DNA from: Streptomyces cynarae
Lineage (GTDB): Bacteria; Actinomycetota; Actinomycetes; Streptomycetales; Streptomycetaceae
Direction of reading: 5' to 3'
Assembly (NCBI RefSeq): GCF_025642135.1
Contig: NZ_CP106793.1
Coordinates: 7,594,001-7,658,000 of the forward strand
Length of the DNA stretch: 64,000 nt
Under the pieces are notes generated by a model, which worked only from the letters and a program-made list of their open reading frames with translations, had not been told where the DNA came from and ran no database searches. The position numbers and the translations under genes are program-made. Positions 16,957-26,347 of this stretch are shown here, one piece after another. Within the stretch, counting starts at the first letter, position 1, and each line of letters starts with the position of its first letter.

Positions 16957-17754
16957 TCAGTCCAGCAGCCGGTCACGCAGCCGCTCCCGCACCGCGGGCG
17001 TGATCCGCAGCCCCTTCTCCAGGTAGGCATCGACACCGCCCCAGGTCTCCTCGACGGTCTCCATCGCCGCCGCGAGATACTCGGCGCGCGCGTCGAAGAG
17101 GGGGCTGAGCAACTCCATCACCTCGGGGGAGTACACGTCGGGCGACGAGCCGTTGCGGCGCACCTTGTAGCGGCGGTGCTTCGCGTTCGACTCCAGGTAG
17201 TCCGCGACGATCGCCTCACGCTCGACCCCGAGGGCGAGGAGCGTCACCGCGATCGACAGCCCCGCGCGGTCCTTGCCCGCGGCACAGTGCATCAGCGCGG
17301 GCACGCTGTCCTCCGCCAGCGCGTGCAGCACCTGGGAGTGCTCGGCCGTGCGCTCCTTGATGATCGTGCGGTACGACAGGATCATCCTGTTCTCCGCCTT
17401 GCCGTCGGCGAGCAGGCCGCGCAGCTGCTCCAGGTCGCCGTCGCGGACCATCTTCCAGAACTCGGCGCCGTGCGCCGGGTCGGTCAGCGGCAGGTTGACG
17501 TTCCGCACGCCGGGGAGCTCGACGTCCGGGCCCTCCAGCTTCTTGTCCGCCGCGTTGCGGAAGTCGAAGATCGTGTGCAGGCCCAGCGAGGTGAGGAAGG
17601 CCGCGTCCTGCTCCGTCGCGTGCGCGAGGTGGCCGCTGCGGAAGAGCACTCCGCGCCGCACCCGCCGCCCGTCCACGGTCGGCAGGTCACCCACGTCGCG
17701 GAAGTTGCGTACGCCGGTCAGCTCGGGCTCGGTAGACGGGACCTGCTGCGTCAC
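16957..17754 (-). CDS. Tyrosine-protein phosphatase family protein
   Basis: 265 residues from a GTG at 17754 preceded on its strand by GGGAGGAG. The catalytic P-loop HCAAGKDRAG gives the CX5R signature with C157 and R163. The N-terminal VRNFRDVGDLPTVDGRRVRRGVLFRSG and IFDFRN segments are typical of the Y_phosphatase3 group (protein tyrosine/serine phosphatases related to Mycobacterium PtpB). No signal peptide is evident, so it is cytoplasmic unless exported by another route. It is divergent from the GH36 gene. Substrates may be phosphoproteins or phosphoinositides; the sequence does not decide. Confidence 0.88.
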   Translation of the reverse strand: MTQQVPSTEPELTGVRNFRDVGDLPTVDGRRVRRGVLFRSGHLAHATEQDAAFLTSLGLHTIFDFRNAADKKLEGPDVELPGVRNVNLPLTDPAHGAEFWKMVRDGDLEQLRGLLADGKAENRMILSYRTIIKERTAEHSQVLHALAEDSVPALMHCAAGKDRAGLSIAVTLLALGVEREAIVADYLESNAKHRRYKVRRNGSSPDVYSPEVMELLSPLFDARAEYLAAAMETVEETWGGVDAYLEKGLRITPAVRERLRDRLLD

Positions 17755-17941
17755 GAGGGCTCCTCCCATCCGACCGCCGGCGCTGTTCGCCGGCGGGCCG
17801 CGCCCCGACGATACGGCACCGTTGATCAGGCGATCGTCCCCGGCAGGCGCCCACGTGACGGACAGGCGTTGCCCGCGAGGCATCTCACACCCGATGATGT
17901 TGGGGCCTGATCGCACCTGTTCGAATCTGTGGGGGCATGTG

Positions 17942-20014
17942 ATGCTGGAGATCGCCGCGGACGGCCGCACCTGGCTGCTGTCAGGGACCACGAGCAGCTA
18001 CGCTTTGCGGCTCGCTGAGGACGACACGCTGCTGCACCTGCACTGGGGCCCGCGGATGGCCCTTGCCGACGCCGAGGCGCTAGCGGCCCTCCCGGCACCG
18101 CCGTACCGGCCCTTCGAGGCCCCGCTCGACGGTCGCGAGGAGTATCCGGTCGAGGGCGGCCCCCGCTTCGTACGTCCCGCCCTGTCCGTGCGCGCCGAGG
18201 AGCGCCGTGGCACGGAGTGGGCGTTCGAGGCGTTCGAGGCCGACGGCGACGAGCTGCGGCTCAGGTTCACCGACGCCGGACTCCGGATCACCCTCCACTA
18301 CCGGATGCGCGGCGATGTCGTGGAGCGCTGGGTGACCATCGCCAACGACGGCCCCGCTCCCGCCGAACTCCTCCGCGCCGACTCCGCCACCTGGACGCTG
18401 CCCGAGCGCGAGGGCTGGCGCCTCTCCCACCTGCACGGCCGTTGGGCGGCCGAGTCCAGGCTGGTGCGGTCCGAGCTCACCTACGGCGAGAAGGTCATCG
18501 GCAGCCGCCGCGGCCACACCGGCCACCAGCACCTGCCGTGGGTCGCGCTGGACACGGACGCCACCGAGGAGAGCGGCGAGGTCTACGGCTGCACGCTCGC
18601 CTGGTCGGGCACCTGGCGGATCGCCGTGGCCCAGCTCCCGGACGCCCGGGTGCAGATCACCGGCGGCGCGGGGTACGACGACTCGGGCCTGCTGCTCCTT
18701 GCGCCGGGGGAGACGTACACCACCCCCGTCTTCGCGGGACTGTGGAGTGACGGCGGCCACGGTGGCGCGAGCCGTGCCTGGCACGCCTACCAGCGTGCGC
18801 ACATCGTTCCGGACGCCGACCGGGACCGCCCCGTGCTCTACAACTCGTGGGAGGCCACCGAGTTCGACATCTCCGAGGAGCAGCAGGGGGCGCTGGCGCG
18901 GCGGGCGGCGGCCATGGGGGTGGAGCTGTTCGTGGTCGACGACGGCTGGTTCGGCGCCCGTACCAGCGACCGCGCCGGGCTCGGCGACTGGCGGCCCAAC
19001 CCGGACCGCTTCCCCTCCGGCCTCAAGCCGCTCGCCGACTACGTGCACGCCCTGGGGATGCAGTTCGGCATCTGGGTCGAGCCCGAGATGGTCAACCCGG
19101 ACAGCGACCTCTACCGCGCCCATCCCGACTGGGTGCAGTACCAGCCGGGACGGAAGCGGACGGAGTTCCGCAACCAGCTCGTGCTCAACCTCGCCCGCGA
19201 GGACGTCCAGGAGTATCTCTGGGAGCAGCTCGACGCCCTGCTCTCCAGCGCCCCGACCGACTATGTGAAATGGGACTTCAACCGCTGCTTCACCGACGCC
19301 GGCTGGCCCGGCGAGCCCTACCCGCAGCGGCTTTGGGTCGATCACGTGCGCGCCTTCTACGCCCTGCTGGACCGGCTGCGGGCCGCGCACCCCCATGTCG
19401 CCTTCGAGTCCTGCTCGGGCGGCGGCGGACGTGTCGACCTGGGCGTCATGAGCCGCACGGACCAGGTGTGGACCTCCGACAACACCGATCCGCTGGACCG
19501 GCTCGCCATCCAGCACGGTTTCAGCCAGGTCCATCCGGCCCGGGTCATGGCCGCCTGGGTCACCGACAGTCCGAACGCGATGCTCAACGGGCGGGTGAGC
19601 TCGCTGCGCTTCCGGTTCGTCAGCGCCATGGCCGGGGTGCTCGGTGTCGGCGGCGACCTCACCCAGTGGACCGAGGAGGAGCTGGCCGAGGCGCGCGACT
19701 GGGTCACCCTCTACAAGGAGATCCGGCCCGTGGTCCAGCGCGGTGACCTGTACCGGCTGCGGCCGCCGGCGGGCGGGTTGAGCGCGGTGCAGTACGTCCT
19801 CGGCGACGAGACCGTGGTCCTCGCCTGGCTCCAGGCACAGCACTACGGCGAGCCGGTCGCCCCCCTGCGGCTGCGTGGCCTGGACCCGGCGGCGACGTAC
19901 GAATGCCGAGAAACAGGCGAACTGCACAGGGGCGCGGTGCTCCTGCATCACGGGCTGCGTCCCGCGCTGCGCGGTGACTTCGATGCGACGGTCATCCATC
20001 TGCGCCGGATCTGA
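17942..20014 (+). CDS. GH36 alpha-galactosidase
   Basis: 690 residues; the adjacent GTG at 17939 is an equivalent start. An N-terminal beta-sandwich of about 300 residues is followed by the catalytic barrel. VVDDGWFGAR and WVEPEMVNPDSDLY are GH36 hallmarks. YVKWDFNR carries the nucleophile D445, and WTSDNTDPLDR carries the acid/base D513; SCSGGGGRVDLG between them is also conserved. No signal peptide, so it acts inside the cell on imported alpha-galactosides such as raffinose-type sugars or galactomannan oligomers. It stands alone, divergent from the phosphatase gene, with no transporter beside it. Confidence 0.93.
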   Translation: MLEIAADGRTWLLSGTTSSYALRLAEDDTLLHLHWGPRMALADAEALAALPAPPYRPFEAPLDGREEYPVEGGPRFVRPALSVRAEERRGTEWAFEAFEADGDELRLRFTDAGLRITLHYRMRGDVVERWVTIANDGPAPAELLRADSATWTLPEREGWRLSHLHGRWAAESRLVRSELTYGEKVIGSRRGHTGHQHLPWVALDTDATEESGEVYGCTLAWSGTWRIAVAQLPDARVQITGGAGYDDSGLLLLAPGETYTTPVFAGLWSDGGHGGASRAWHAYQRAHIVPDADRDRPVLYNSWEATEFDISEEQQGALARRAAAMGVELFVVDDGWFGARTSDRAGLGDWRPNPDRFPSGLKPLADYVHALGMQFGIWVEPEMVNPDSDLYRAHPDWVQYQPGRKRTEFRNQLVLNLAREDVQEYLWEQLDALLSSAPTDYVKWDFNRCFTDAGWPGEPYPQRLWVDHVRAFYALLDRLRAAHPHVAFESCSGGGGRVDLGVMSRTDQVWTSDNTDPLDRLAIQHGFSQVHPARVMAAWVTDSPNAMLNGRVSSLRFRFVSAMAGVLGVGGDLTQWTEEELAEARDWVTLYKEIRPVVQRGDLYRLRPPAGGLSAVQYVLGDETVVLAWLQAQHYGEPVAPLRLRGLDPAATYECRETGELHRGAVLLHHGLRPALRGDFDATVIHLRRI

Positions 20015-20171
20015 TCGCCCTGCCCGGTTCAGCGTCCGGCGGCTCGCCCAACACACCTGATCAGAGGCCTATTCCTGATCGACCCGGATGCGGCGAGTGG
20101 TTTATCTCACCGTCCGTCAACCTTTTCCTACGGTCGCGTAGCTCACATCACAAGGTGAATCATGGACCGAT

Positions 20172-20990
20172 GTGGCAGACGATTCGAAGAATGACAACAC
20201 ATCAGTGATCGGGTCGTACGTGGCGGTGGGGGACAGCTTCACCGAGGGTGTCGGCGACCCCGGGCCCGACGGGCAGTTCGTCGGCTGGGCCGACCGGTTC
20301 GCGGTCCTCCTCGCCGACCGGCGGCCCGAGGGCGACTTCCGGTACACGAACCTCGCCGTGCGCGGCAAACTGCTCGACCAGATCGTCGAGGACCAGGTCC
20401 CGAAGGCCGTCGAACTGGCTCCGGACCTGGTCTCGTTCTGCGCGGGCGGCAACGACATCATCCGGCCGGGCACCGACCCGGACGAGGTCGCCGAGCGGTT
20501 CGAGCGGGCCGTGGCGGTCCTGACGTCCGCCGTCGGCACGGTGATGGTCACAACCGGGTTCGACACCCGGGGCGTGCCGGTGCTCAAGCATCTGCGCGGC
20601 AAGATCGCCACCTACAACGGCCATGTGCGGGCGATCGCGGACCGGTACGGCTGCCCGGTCCTGGACCTGTGGTCGCTCAAGTCCGTGCAGGACCGGCGCG
20701 CCTGGGACGACGACCGTCTCCACCTCTCGCCCGAGGGCCACACCCGTGTCGCCCTGCGGGCGGGCCAGGTTCTCGGCATGGAGGTACCGGCCGACCCGGA
20801 CCAGCCGTGGCCGCCCCTGCCCCCGCGTGGCACGTTCGAGGTACGGCGCGACGACATCCACTGGGCACGCGAGTACCTGGTGCCGTGGATCGGACGGCGG
20901 CTGCGCGGAGAGTCGTCGGGGGACCGGGTGGTGGCCAAGGGGACGCTGTCACCGGACGACATCAGGGTGCGGATCGCGCAGGCGGTGTGA
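20172..20990 (+). CDS. SGNH/GDSL hydrolase
   Basis: 272 residues from a GTG start. The four SGNH blocks are visible: GDSFTEG (Ser), AVRGK (Gly), CAGGNDI (Asn) and DDRLHLSPEGH (Asp and His). No signal peptide is present, so it is a cytoplasmic esterase or lipase of the TesA-like family. The region upstream contains short AT-richer stretches consistent with a promoter. The physiological ester is unknown, and neighbours give no pathway hint. Confidence 0.9.
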   Translation: MADDSKNDNTSVIGSYVAVGDSFTEGVGDPGPDGQFVGWADRFAVLLADRRPEGDFRYTNLAVRGKLLDQIVEDQVPKAVELAPDLVSFCAGGNDIIRPGTDPDEVAERFERAVAVLTSAVGTVMVTTGFDTRGVPVLKHLRGKIATYNGHVRAIADRYGCPVLDLWSLKSVQDRRAWDDDRLHLSPEGHTRVALRAGQVLGMEVPADPDQPWPPLPPRGTFEVRRDDIHWAREYLVPWIGRRLRGESSGDRVVAKGTLSPDDIRVRIAQAV

Positions 20991-21412
20991 AGTCCGGGCC
21001 TCTACTCCCCGACCGCCGGAGGGAGTTCGAGGAGGAGGCCGTTCAGGCAGAAACGGAAGGGTGGGGGCGGAGCTTGGGCCGGTGCCTGGGGAAGGCAGCG
21101 CCCAGGCCGCTGCCCCGGACGGTGCCCTGCCGCCGGTGGCCGCGACCGGGGCGTCCACGCGTCGCGCCCGCGCCGACGATCCCGGCGGCGACCGCCGGCT
21201 GTCCGACGACGTCGAGGCGCTCGCCGGCGCGGTTCACGGGTGAACACCTGCGGCTCACCCAGAGGCCGAGCGCGGCGGTTCCGCAGAGCCCGGGCCGCTC
21301 GTCGTGTCCATCGAAACCCGAGTACGGAAGCCTCAAAGGGGCCACCCGCTTGCGGGAGGTCGGCACGGCGGTCGTCGAGACAGGTCGGAACCGCGCGCCC
21401 TCGGAGTGAGCG
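20991..21412. other. Intergenic region without a supported gene
   Basis: About 420 bp between two convergent genes. Reading frames are open on both strands, but none has a convincing start site or family resemblance. One frame ends with LSDDVEALAGAVHG just before 21243 and has natural-looking codon use, so a short gene remnant is possible. No clear terminator hairpin was found. Confidence 0.4.
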
Positions 21413-21988
21413 CTACCGCGCGGAGCTCGTCCGCCGCTCCACGGGCGGCAGGTCACAGGAATCCTTGAACCCCTGGCTCGTCAGTCCGAGCGCGGCGTTG
21501 ATGCGCGAGCGCAGGTTCTCCACCGCGACCATCGCCGTCAGCTCGACGAACGCGGGCTCGCCCAGCCGGCCCAGGAGCCGTGCCACGAGGGCGTCGTCGA
21601 CGGTGGGCGGGGTGGCGGTCATCGCCTCGGCGTACTCCATGACGTCGCGCTCCAGTTCCGTGTACACGCCGCTGTCGCGCCAGCGCGGCACGTCGACCAA
21701 CTTCTCGCGGGCCATACCGCGCTCCCGGCTCACCCAGTAGCCGAAGTCCATGCACCAGGCGCAGCCGATCGCCGCGGCCGTCGCCATCTCCGCCAGCGCC
21801 TTCAGGTCCGGGTCCAGCTTGTTCCACTTCGCCACCGACTGCTCGAACCGCAGATCGCTCCACAGCACGCGCGGCTGGTGGGCCAGCGCCTTGCCGGGGT
21901 CGAGGACCTTTCCGTACGTCCGCTTCGAATACCACTCCATGACGCGGAAGAAGAGCGTGCGGCGCGGGGTTAGGGAGATACGGGCCAT
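21413..21988 (-). CDS. Carboxymuconolactone decarboxylase/AhpD-like family protein
   Basis: 191 residues from the ATG at 21988, which follows GGAGGTGC on its strand; a longer frame to 22039 lacks such a site. The all-alpha AhpD-like fold carries the redox pair in GCAWCMDFG (C76 and C79). AhpD-like proteins act as peroxidase adaptors, while other members are ring-opening enzymes; the CxxC favours a peroxidase-type or thiol-redox role here. It is divergent from the metallo-hydrolase gene. Confidence 0.85.
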   Translation of the reverse strand: MARISLTPRRTLFFRVMEWYSKRTYGKVLDPGKALAHQPRVLWSDLRFEQSVAKWNKLDPDLKALAEMATAAAIGCAWCMDFGYWVSRERGMAREKLVDVPRWRDSGVYTELERDVMEYAEAMTATPPTVDDALVARLLGRLGEPAFVELTAMVAVENLRSRINAALGLTSQGFKDSCDLPPVERRTSSAR

Positions 21989-22188
21989 GGGGCACCTCCA
22001 GTGCGTCGTTCCCGGGCGCTCCGTGGTGGGCGCCCACACGGGTACGACGGACCGGCGCGCACGGATGTGACATCCGGCCCGCGTGGCGAAGCGTGTCCGG
22101 GACGCACGCCGCCGTGTGACATGGCCGACCCGGCACTGTCGTACGGGCCGACCATAATGAGGACCTCACCCACTCCACTGGAGGTGCT

Positions 22189-23373
22189 GTGACCGGTTTC
22201 GGTCCCCTGAGCTCCGGGCTCCGCGCGCTGCGACCCACCGCCTTCGGCGTGGATCCCAGCGGGGAGCGCCTGGCGCGCATCCGCAGATCACCGCACTTCG
22301 CGGACGGCGCCTTCGTGAACCCGGAGGGCACCCGGACCCGTCCCTCGGGCGGGTCCGCGCTGGAGCTGGCGAAGATGTACTTCCGCAAGGAGGACCGCGC
22401 CCGCCGTGCCCCGGCCGGTCCGATCCCCGTGCACCCGACGACCTACGCCGACCTGGCCAAGCCCCCGGCGAGCGGGCTGCGGCTGACCTGGACGGGTCAC
22501 TCCAGCGTGCTCGCGGAGATCGACGGGCACCGGGTGCTGTTCGACCCGGTGTGGGGGCAGCGCTGCTCGCCGTTCGACTTCGCCGGACCCAAGAGGCTGC
22601 ACCCGGTGCCGCTGCCACTGGCCGCGCTCGGCCCCGTCGATGTCGTCGTCATCTCCCACGACCACTACGACCACCTCGACCTGCCCACCATCAAGGCCCT
22701 GGCCGGCACGGACACCGTGTTCGCGATACCGCTCGGCGTCGGAGCCCACCTGGAGCACTGGGGTGTGTCCGCCGACCGGCTGCGCGAGCTGGACTGGCAC
22801 GAATCCACGCGGGTCGGCGGCCTCACGCTGACCGCCACCCCGGCCCGCCACTTCTGCGGCCGCGGCCTGCGCAACGGGCAGCACACGCTGTGGGCGTCGT
22901 GGTCCGTGGCCGGCGACGAGCACCGCGTCTACCACAGCGGCGACACGGGCTACTTCGAGGGATTCAAGGACATCGGCGCGGCACACGGCCCGTTCGACGC
23001 CACGATGATCCAGATCGGCGCGTACTCCGACTTCTGGCCGGACATCCACATGACCCCCGAGGAGGGCACGCGCGCCCACCTCGACCTCCAGGGCGGCGCG
23101 CCGCACGGTGTTCTGCTCCCCATCCACTGGGCCACCTTCAACCTCGCCCCCCACGCGTGGGCGGAGCCCGGCGAGTGGACGAAGGCCGCGGCCGACGCAG
23201 TCGGGCAGGCGGTCGCAGTCCCGGTTCCGGGCCAGCCCTTCGAGCCCGCCGGCGACCTCCCTACGCACCCCTGGTGGCGGGATGTGTCCCCGCCGCTGCA
23301 CCGCAAGTGGCCCGTTCCGGAGATCACCCCGGTGGCAACTCGTGACGACCTCGACCTCGTGGGCGAGGGCTGA
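22189..23373 (+). CDS. Metallo-beta-lactamase-fold hydrolase (NAPE-PLD/UlaG-like)
   Basis: 394 residues from a GTG directly behind GGAGGTGCT. The zinc motif ISHDHYDHLD is clear, followed by TPARHFCGRGL (His), YHSGDTGYFEG (Asp) and LLPIHWATF (His), the full metal set of the lactamase_B_2 group. A first segment of about 100 residues containing LRLTWTGHSSVLAEIDGHRVLFDPVWG is typical of N-acyl-phosphatidylethanolamine phospholipase-D-like enzymes. No signal peptide. Likely a phosphodiesterase or lactonase; the natural substrate is not known. Confidence 0.88.
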   Translation: MTGFGPLSSGLRALRPTAFGVDPSGERLARIRRSPHFADGAFVNPEGTRTRPSGGSALELAKMYFRKEDRARRAPAGPIPVHPTTYADLAKPPASGLRLTWTGHSSVLAEIDGHRVLFDPVWGQRCSPFDFAGPKRLHPVPLPLAALGPVDVVVISHDHYDHLDLPTIKALAGTDTVFAIPLGVGAHLEHWGVSADRLRELDWHESTRVGGLTLTATPARHFCGRGLRNGQHTLWASWSVAGDEHRVYHSGDTGYFEGFKDIGAAHGPFDATMIQIGAYSDFWPDIHMTPEEGTRAHLDLQGGAPHGVLLPIHWATFNLAPHAWAEPGEWTKAAADAVGQAVAVPVPGQPFEPAGDLPTHPWWRDVSPPLHRKWPVPEITPVATRDDLDLVGEG

Positions 23374-23522
23374 CCGTGGACGAACCGAGCGTGTGACGGA
23401 AGTCCGCCCTTGAGGCCGACCTACAACAGCAACCCGATTCCCACCCACAGCAGCCCGGTGACCGGCAACTTCAGGATGAATCGAGCTCCGTGTCCGGACG
23501 CGTACGGAGACGTCCGCCGGAC

Positions 23523-24797
23523 TCAGCGATTGAACGTCAGGCGGGGTACCGCGTTGCGGGCCAGTGCGTGGGCCTGGTCGGGCCACCAGGTGCCGGCGGG
23601 AGGGTCGACGATGCCGTACTCGGGGTCGATCGTGCCGCCGGTGTTGCGCGTGCAGCTGCCGTCGGACTCACCGGGGATCTTTATCCACAGGTAGGCGTCG
23701 ACGAGCGGGACACCGGTGTCGGCGGTGGGGCGCGGGCCGAGACCGCGGCCGGGCGCGTTGCACCAGATCTCCGGATCCCCGCTGTACTTGCCGGGCGCCG
23801 GGGTCCAGGCGCCCCGACCGTTGCGGCTGGTGTCGATCACGAAGTGATGCAGCTCGTCGGTCGGCGGGGTGCCCACGTTCTGGTCGAACCAGGCGTCGGT
23901 CCACCGCCAGGTAATGGGGTCCGTGGGGGAGACGGCGTTACCCGGGGCGCCGTCGTTGGGGGCGGCGGACGAGTAGTACTGGCTGGCGCACCAGTCGGTG
24001 TGGCCGCGTGCCTGCCCGGGGCCCTTGGTGGCGAACCATATGCACTTGGCGATCCAGGTGCCGTATCTGGCGTTGTGGTCGGTGGGGTGGTTGTTGGACA
24101 CGTTCAGGGCGAAGCCGTCGCCGTACTGGACCCCCGCATCCTGCAGTCGCTGCGCGATGTCGCCGACGGCCCGCCACTGTACGTTGCCGGCGTCCAGGTA
24201 GACCGCGGTGCGGGGCCGGGCCTTCAGGGTCTTGACCGCGTATGCGAGGTCGGCGACGCGGGCGGCAGTGAGTTCGCCGGTCGGGTCGGTGGTGGGCCCG
24301 CAGTCCTTGGGAAGGTTGGCCAGGCCGTCGGGTTCGACGACGACCACCGCCTTGTCGTCGCCGATGCCGGCGGCGAAGGCGTCGATCCACTTGCGGTAGG
24401 CGGCGGAGGATGCGGCTCCGCCGCTGGAGTACTGGGAGCAGTCCCGGCCGGGTACGTCGTAAGCGACCAGGACGGGGGTCCGGTCCACGGCCCGCGCCCG
24501 GCGGACAAGCCTGTTCACCTTGCCGCGCACCTCGCCGGGGGTGCCCTCGGTGAACCATTCGGCCTGCGGCCAGCTCGCGAGTAAGGCCATGTTCGCGGCG
24601 TTCTCCATGTCTCCGTTCCCGAAGTCGACGAGGGCCTGTTTCGCGGCCTTGCTGTGCGGGTCCACGTAGAACTTCGTGGCCGGAGTGATCACGTCCTGCG
24701 CGGGTGTGGCCTGAGCCTGCGTCGCGGTGAGGGCGGCGCAGGCGGTGAGTGCCGCCATGACGGCAGCGGCGCGGCGTCGTGGGCCGAGTGGATTCAC
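23523..24797 (-). CDS. Secreted GH6 cellulase (no separate binding module)
   Basis: 424 residues. A Sec signal peptide runs to about residue 30 (MAALTACAALTATQAQA). The GH6 catalytic domain starts at about residue 40 with FYVDPHSKAAKQA. D119 in PGRDCSQYSSGGA and D157 in VVVEPDGLA match the catalytic aspartates of the family. The C-terminal half has WKNTD-like motifs replaced by GTWIAKCIWF, HFVIDTSRNGRGAW and DAYLWIKIPGESDG. Several loops are longer than in the sister gene at 24958-25923, which may mean a more enclosed site. It follows that gene on the same strand with a 160-bp gap. Confidence 0.92.
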   Translation of the reverse strand: MNPLGPRRRAAAVMAALTACAALTATQAQATPAQDVITPATKFYVDPHSKAAKQALVDFGNGDMENAANMALLASWPQAEWFTEGTPGEVRGKVNRLVRRARAVDRTPVLVAYDVPGRDCSQYSSGGAASSAAYRKWIDAFAAGIGDDKAVVVVEPDGLANLPKDCGPTTDPTGELTAARVADLAYAVKTLKARPRTAVYLDAGNVQWRAVGDIAQRLQDAGVQYGDGFALNVSNNHPTDHNARYGTWIAKCIWFATKGPGQARGHTDWCASQYYSSAAPNDGAPGNAVSPTDPITWRWTDAWFDQNVGTPPTDELHHFVIDTSRNGRGAWTPAPGKYSGDPEIWCNAPGRGLGPRPTADTGVPLVDAYLWIKIPGESDGSCTRNTGGTIDPEYGIVDPPAGTWWPDQAHALARNAVPRLTFNR

Positions 24798-24957
24798 GGC
24801 TGCTCCTGGGGGTGGATTGGGGGGATCGTCTGCCGCCGCGGCGGGCCGGCGACCGCCTGGGCGGAAGGCGGTGAGCGGCGGACCCGGCCGGGCTGCGGCG
24901 GACGGTCCCGTGGACCTGTCGCGGGTCAGGGACGTACCGGGCCACGGCGGTCCGGGC

Positions 24958-25923
24958 TCAGTAGCCGTAGATCATCTTGTAGGCGACCTCGGGGAGGAAC
25001 TGACCGGCCAAGGAGCCGGATCCAACGCCGCAGTTGCCGTCGGACTCGCCCGGGGTCTTGATCCACAGAAGCATCTCGGCGCCTCCGCCCTTCTGGGTGG
25101 GGGTGCCGATGCGGCGGCCTGAGGGGTTGCACCACTGGCCGTTGGAGCCGTTGCCGTTGCGGCTGGTGTCCACGACGAACGGCTTGGTGTAGCCGTAGCG
25201 GGCGCCCAGTTCGCTGTTGACGGCGTTGCCGTAGGCGATGTTCTCGGCCGTGGTGTAGTAGTTGGAGATGTTGAGCGAGAAGCCGTGGGCCTGTCGGAGA
25301 CCGGCTTCATGGAGGCGCTGGGCCATGGTCGCCGGGCTCGCCCAGTTCGGGTTGCCGGCGTCCAGATAGACCCAGGTGTTGGGTGCCTGGCGGTTGAACT
25401 GCGCGAGGGCACCGGTGATCATGCCTTGGCGCTCGGCGATCTGAGCCTGGGTCATGCAGCCGTAGTCCGCGAGGGAGTCCGGTTCGAGGAGGACGATGGC
25501 CGGGCGGCCCGCGACACCGCCGGCGAACTGGGCGATCCAGCTCGCGTAGGCGGACGGCGATGCGGCTCCGCCGGCGGAGTGCCCGCCGCAGTAGTCGCGG
25601 TTGTAGATGTTGTAAGCGACGAGGATCGGCAGCCTGTCCCGACTGTCCGCCGCGCCCACGTACGCACCCGTGGCGGTGCCGATGGTGCCGCTCCAGGAGC
25701 CGAACCAGTGGGCCATCGGGGTGTCGGCGATGGAGGCGTTGATCGCCGACGCCCGGCCGTCGCCGGGGTTGGCAGTGACCCACCGCTTCACGCTGGAGTC
25801 GGGGTCCACGTAGAACCCGCTGGTCATGGTGGTCGGGTCGGCAGCGTGGGCGGACGGTGCGACGGCGAGCGCCAGCGGCAGAGCGGAGAACGCCGCCACG
25901 AGGGCGCGGAGTCTGCGGCGCAT
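24958..25923 (-). CDS. Secreted GH6 endoglucanase
   Basis: 321 residues. The signal peptide ends near residue 27 (LALAVAPSAHA). The compact GH6 domain shows FYVDPDSSVKRW, the catalytic D110 in NRDYCGGHSAGGA, D149 in LLEPDSLAD, YLDAGNPNW, FVVDTSRNGNG and LLWIKTPGESDG. Short active-site loops suggest endo-acting cellulase. No cellulose-binding module. It is the first gene of a two-cellulase run and divergent from a LacI regulator; a CebR-type palindrome lies about 145 bp upstream of its start, so cellobiose induction is likely. Confidence 0.94.
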   Translation of the reverse strand: MRRRLRALVAAFSALPLALAVAPSAHAADPTTMTSGFYVDPDSSVKRWVTANPGDGRASAINASIADTPMAHWFGSWSGTIGTATGAYVGAADSRDRLPILVAYNIYNRDYCGGHSAGGAASPSAYASWIAQFAGGVAGRPAIVLLEPDSLADYGCMTQAQIAERQGMITGALAQFNRQAPNTWVYLDAGNPNWASPATMAQRLHEAGLRQAHGFSLNISNYYTTAENIAYGNAVNSELGARYGYTKPFVVDTSRNGNGSNGQWCNPSGRRIGTPTQKGGGAEMLLWIKTPGESDGNCGVGSGSLAGQFLPEVAYKMIYGY

Positions 25924-26066
25924 GACTGTACCTCGGTTTCCTGGCAGGGATGCGTCGCACGCTCGCGTTCCGAGCGTGCAGCGCGCTGAGGAAGTGCGGT
26001 GGTACGAGCCCCCTTGGGCCGACGGGCTGGGGCAGAGGCGCCCTCCGAAGAGCCGGAGGCTGATCT

Positions 26067-26095
26067 TGGGAGCGCTCCCATTGGAAGCGGTCCCA
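26067..26095. promoter_or_regulatory. Tandem CebR-type operators
   Basis: TGGGAGCGCTCCCA at 26067-26080 is a perfect 14-bp palindrome identical to the published CebR binding consensus. One base on, TGGAAGCGGTCCCA at 26082-26095 is an imperfect second copy. They lie between the GH6 gene at 25923 and the LacI gene at 26348. Confidence 0.85.
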
Positions 26096-26215
26096 AAAGC
26101 ACTGAGAACTTTTGGTGTGTGGCCGGTATCGTGTTGCGCCTTGGTGAAGCTGTCAAGAGGTGATGCACGACCCGCACTTCACATGACGAAGACAAGGCTC
26201 TGCCAGTCCTGGAAC

Positions 26216-26229
26216 TGGAAGCGCTACCA
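26216..26229. promoter_or_regulatory. Third LacI-type operator near the regulator start
   Basis: TGGAAGCGCTACCA at 26216-26229 matches the same consensus with two changes and a central AGCGCT. It lies about 120 bp upstream of the LacI gene, in a good position for autoregulation. Confidence 0.6.
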
Positions 26230-26347
26230 GACTTCGGTCCCTCAAGGGCCCGCATATGCCCTCCGTCGCCCACCGGCCGGATGGCAGTGGAACCGAGTCG
26301 GGGACGACACACTTTCGGCGAGGCCGGGAGGGAAAGGCTCATGGTCC

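Noticed and set aside
20991..21412. Possible small gene on the plus strand ending at 21243
   Set aside because: No start with a ribosome site and no recognisable domain; kept only as a note in the intergenic entry.
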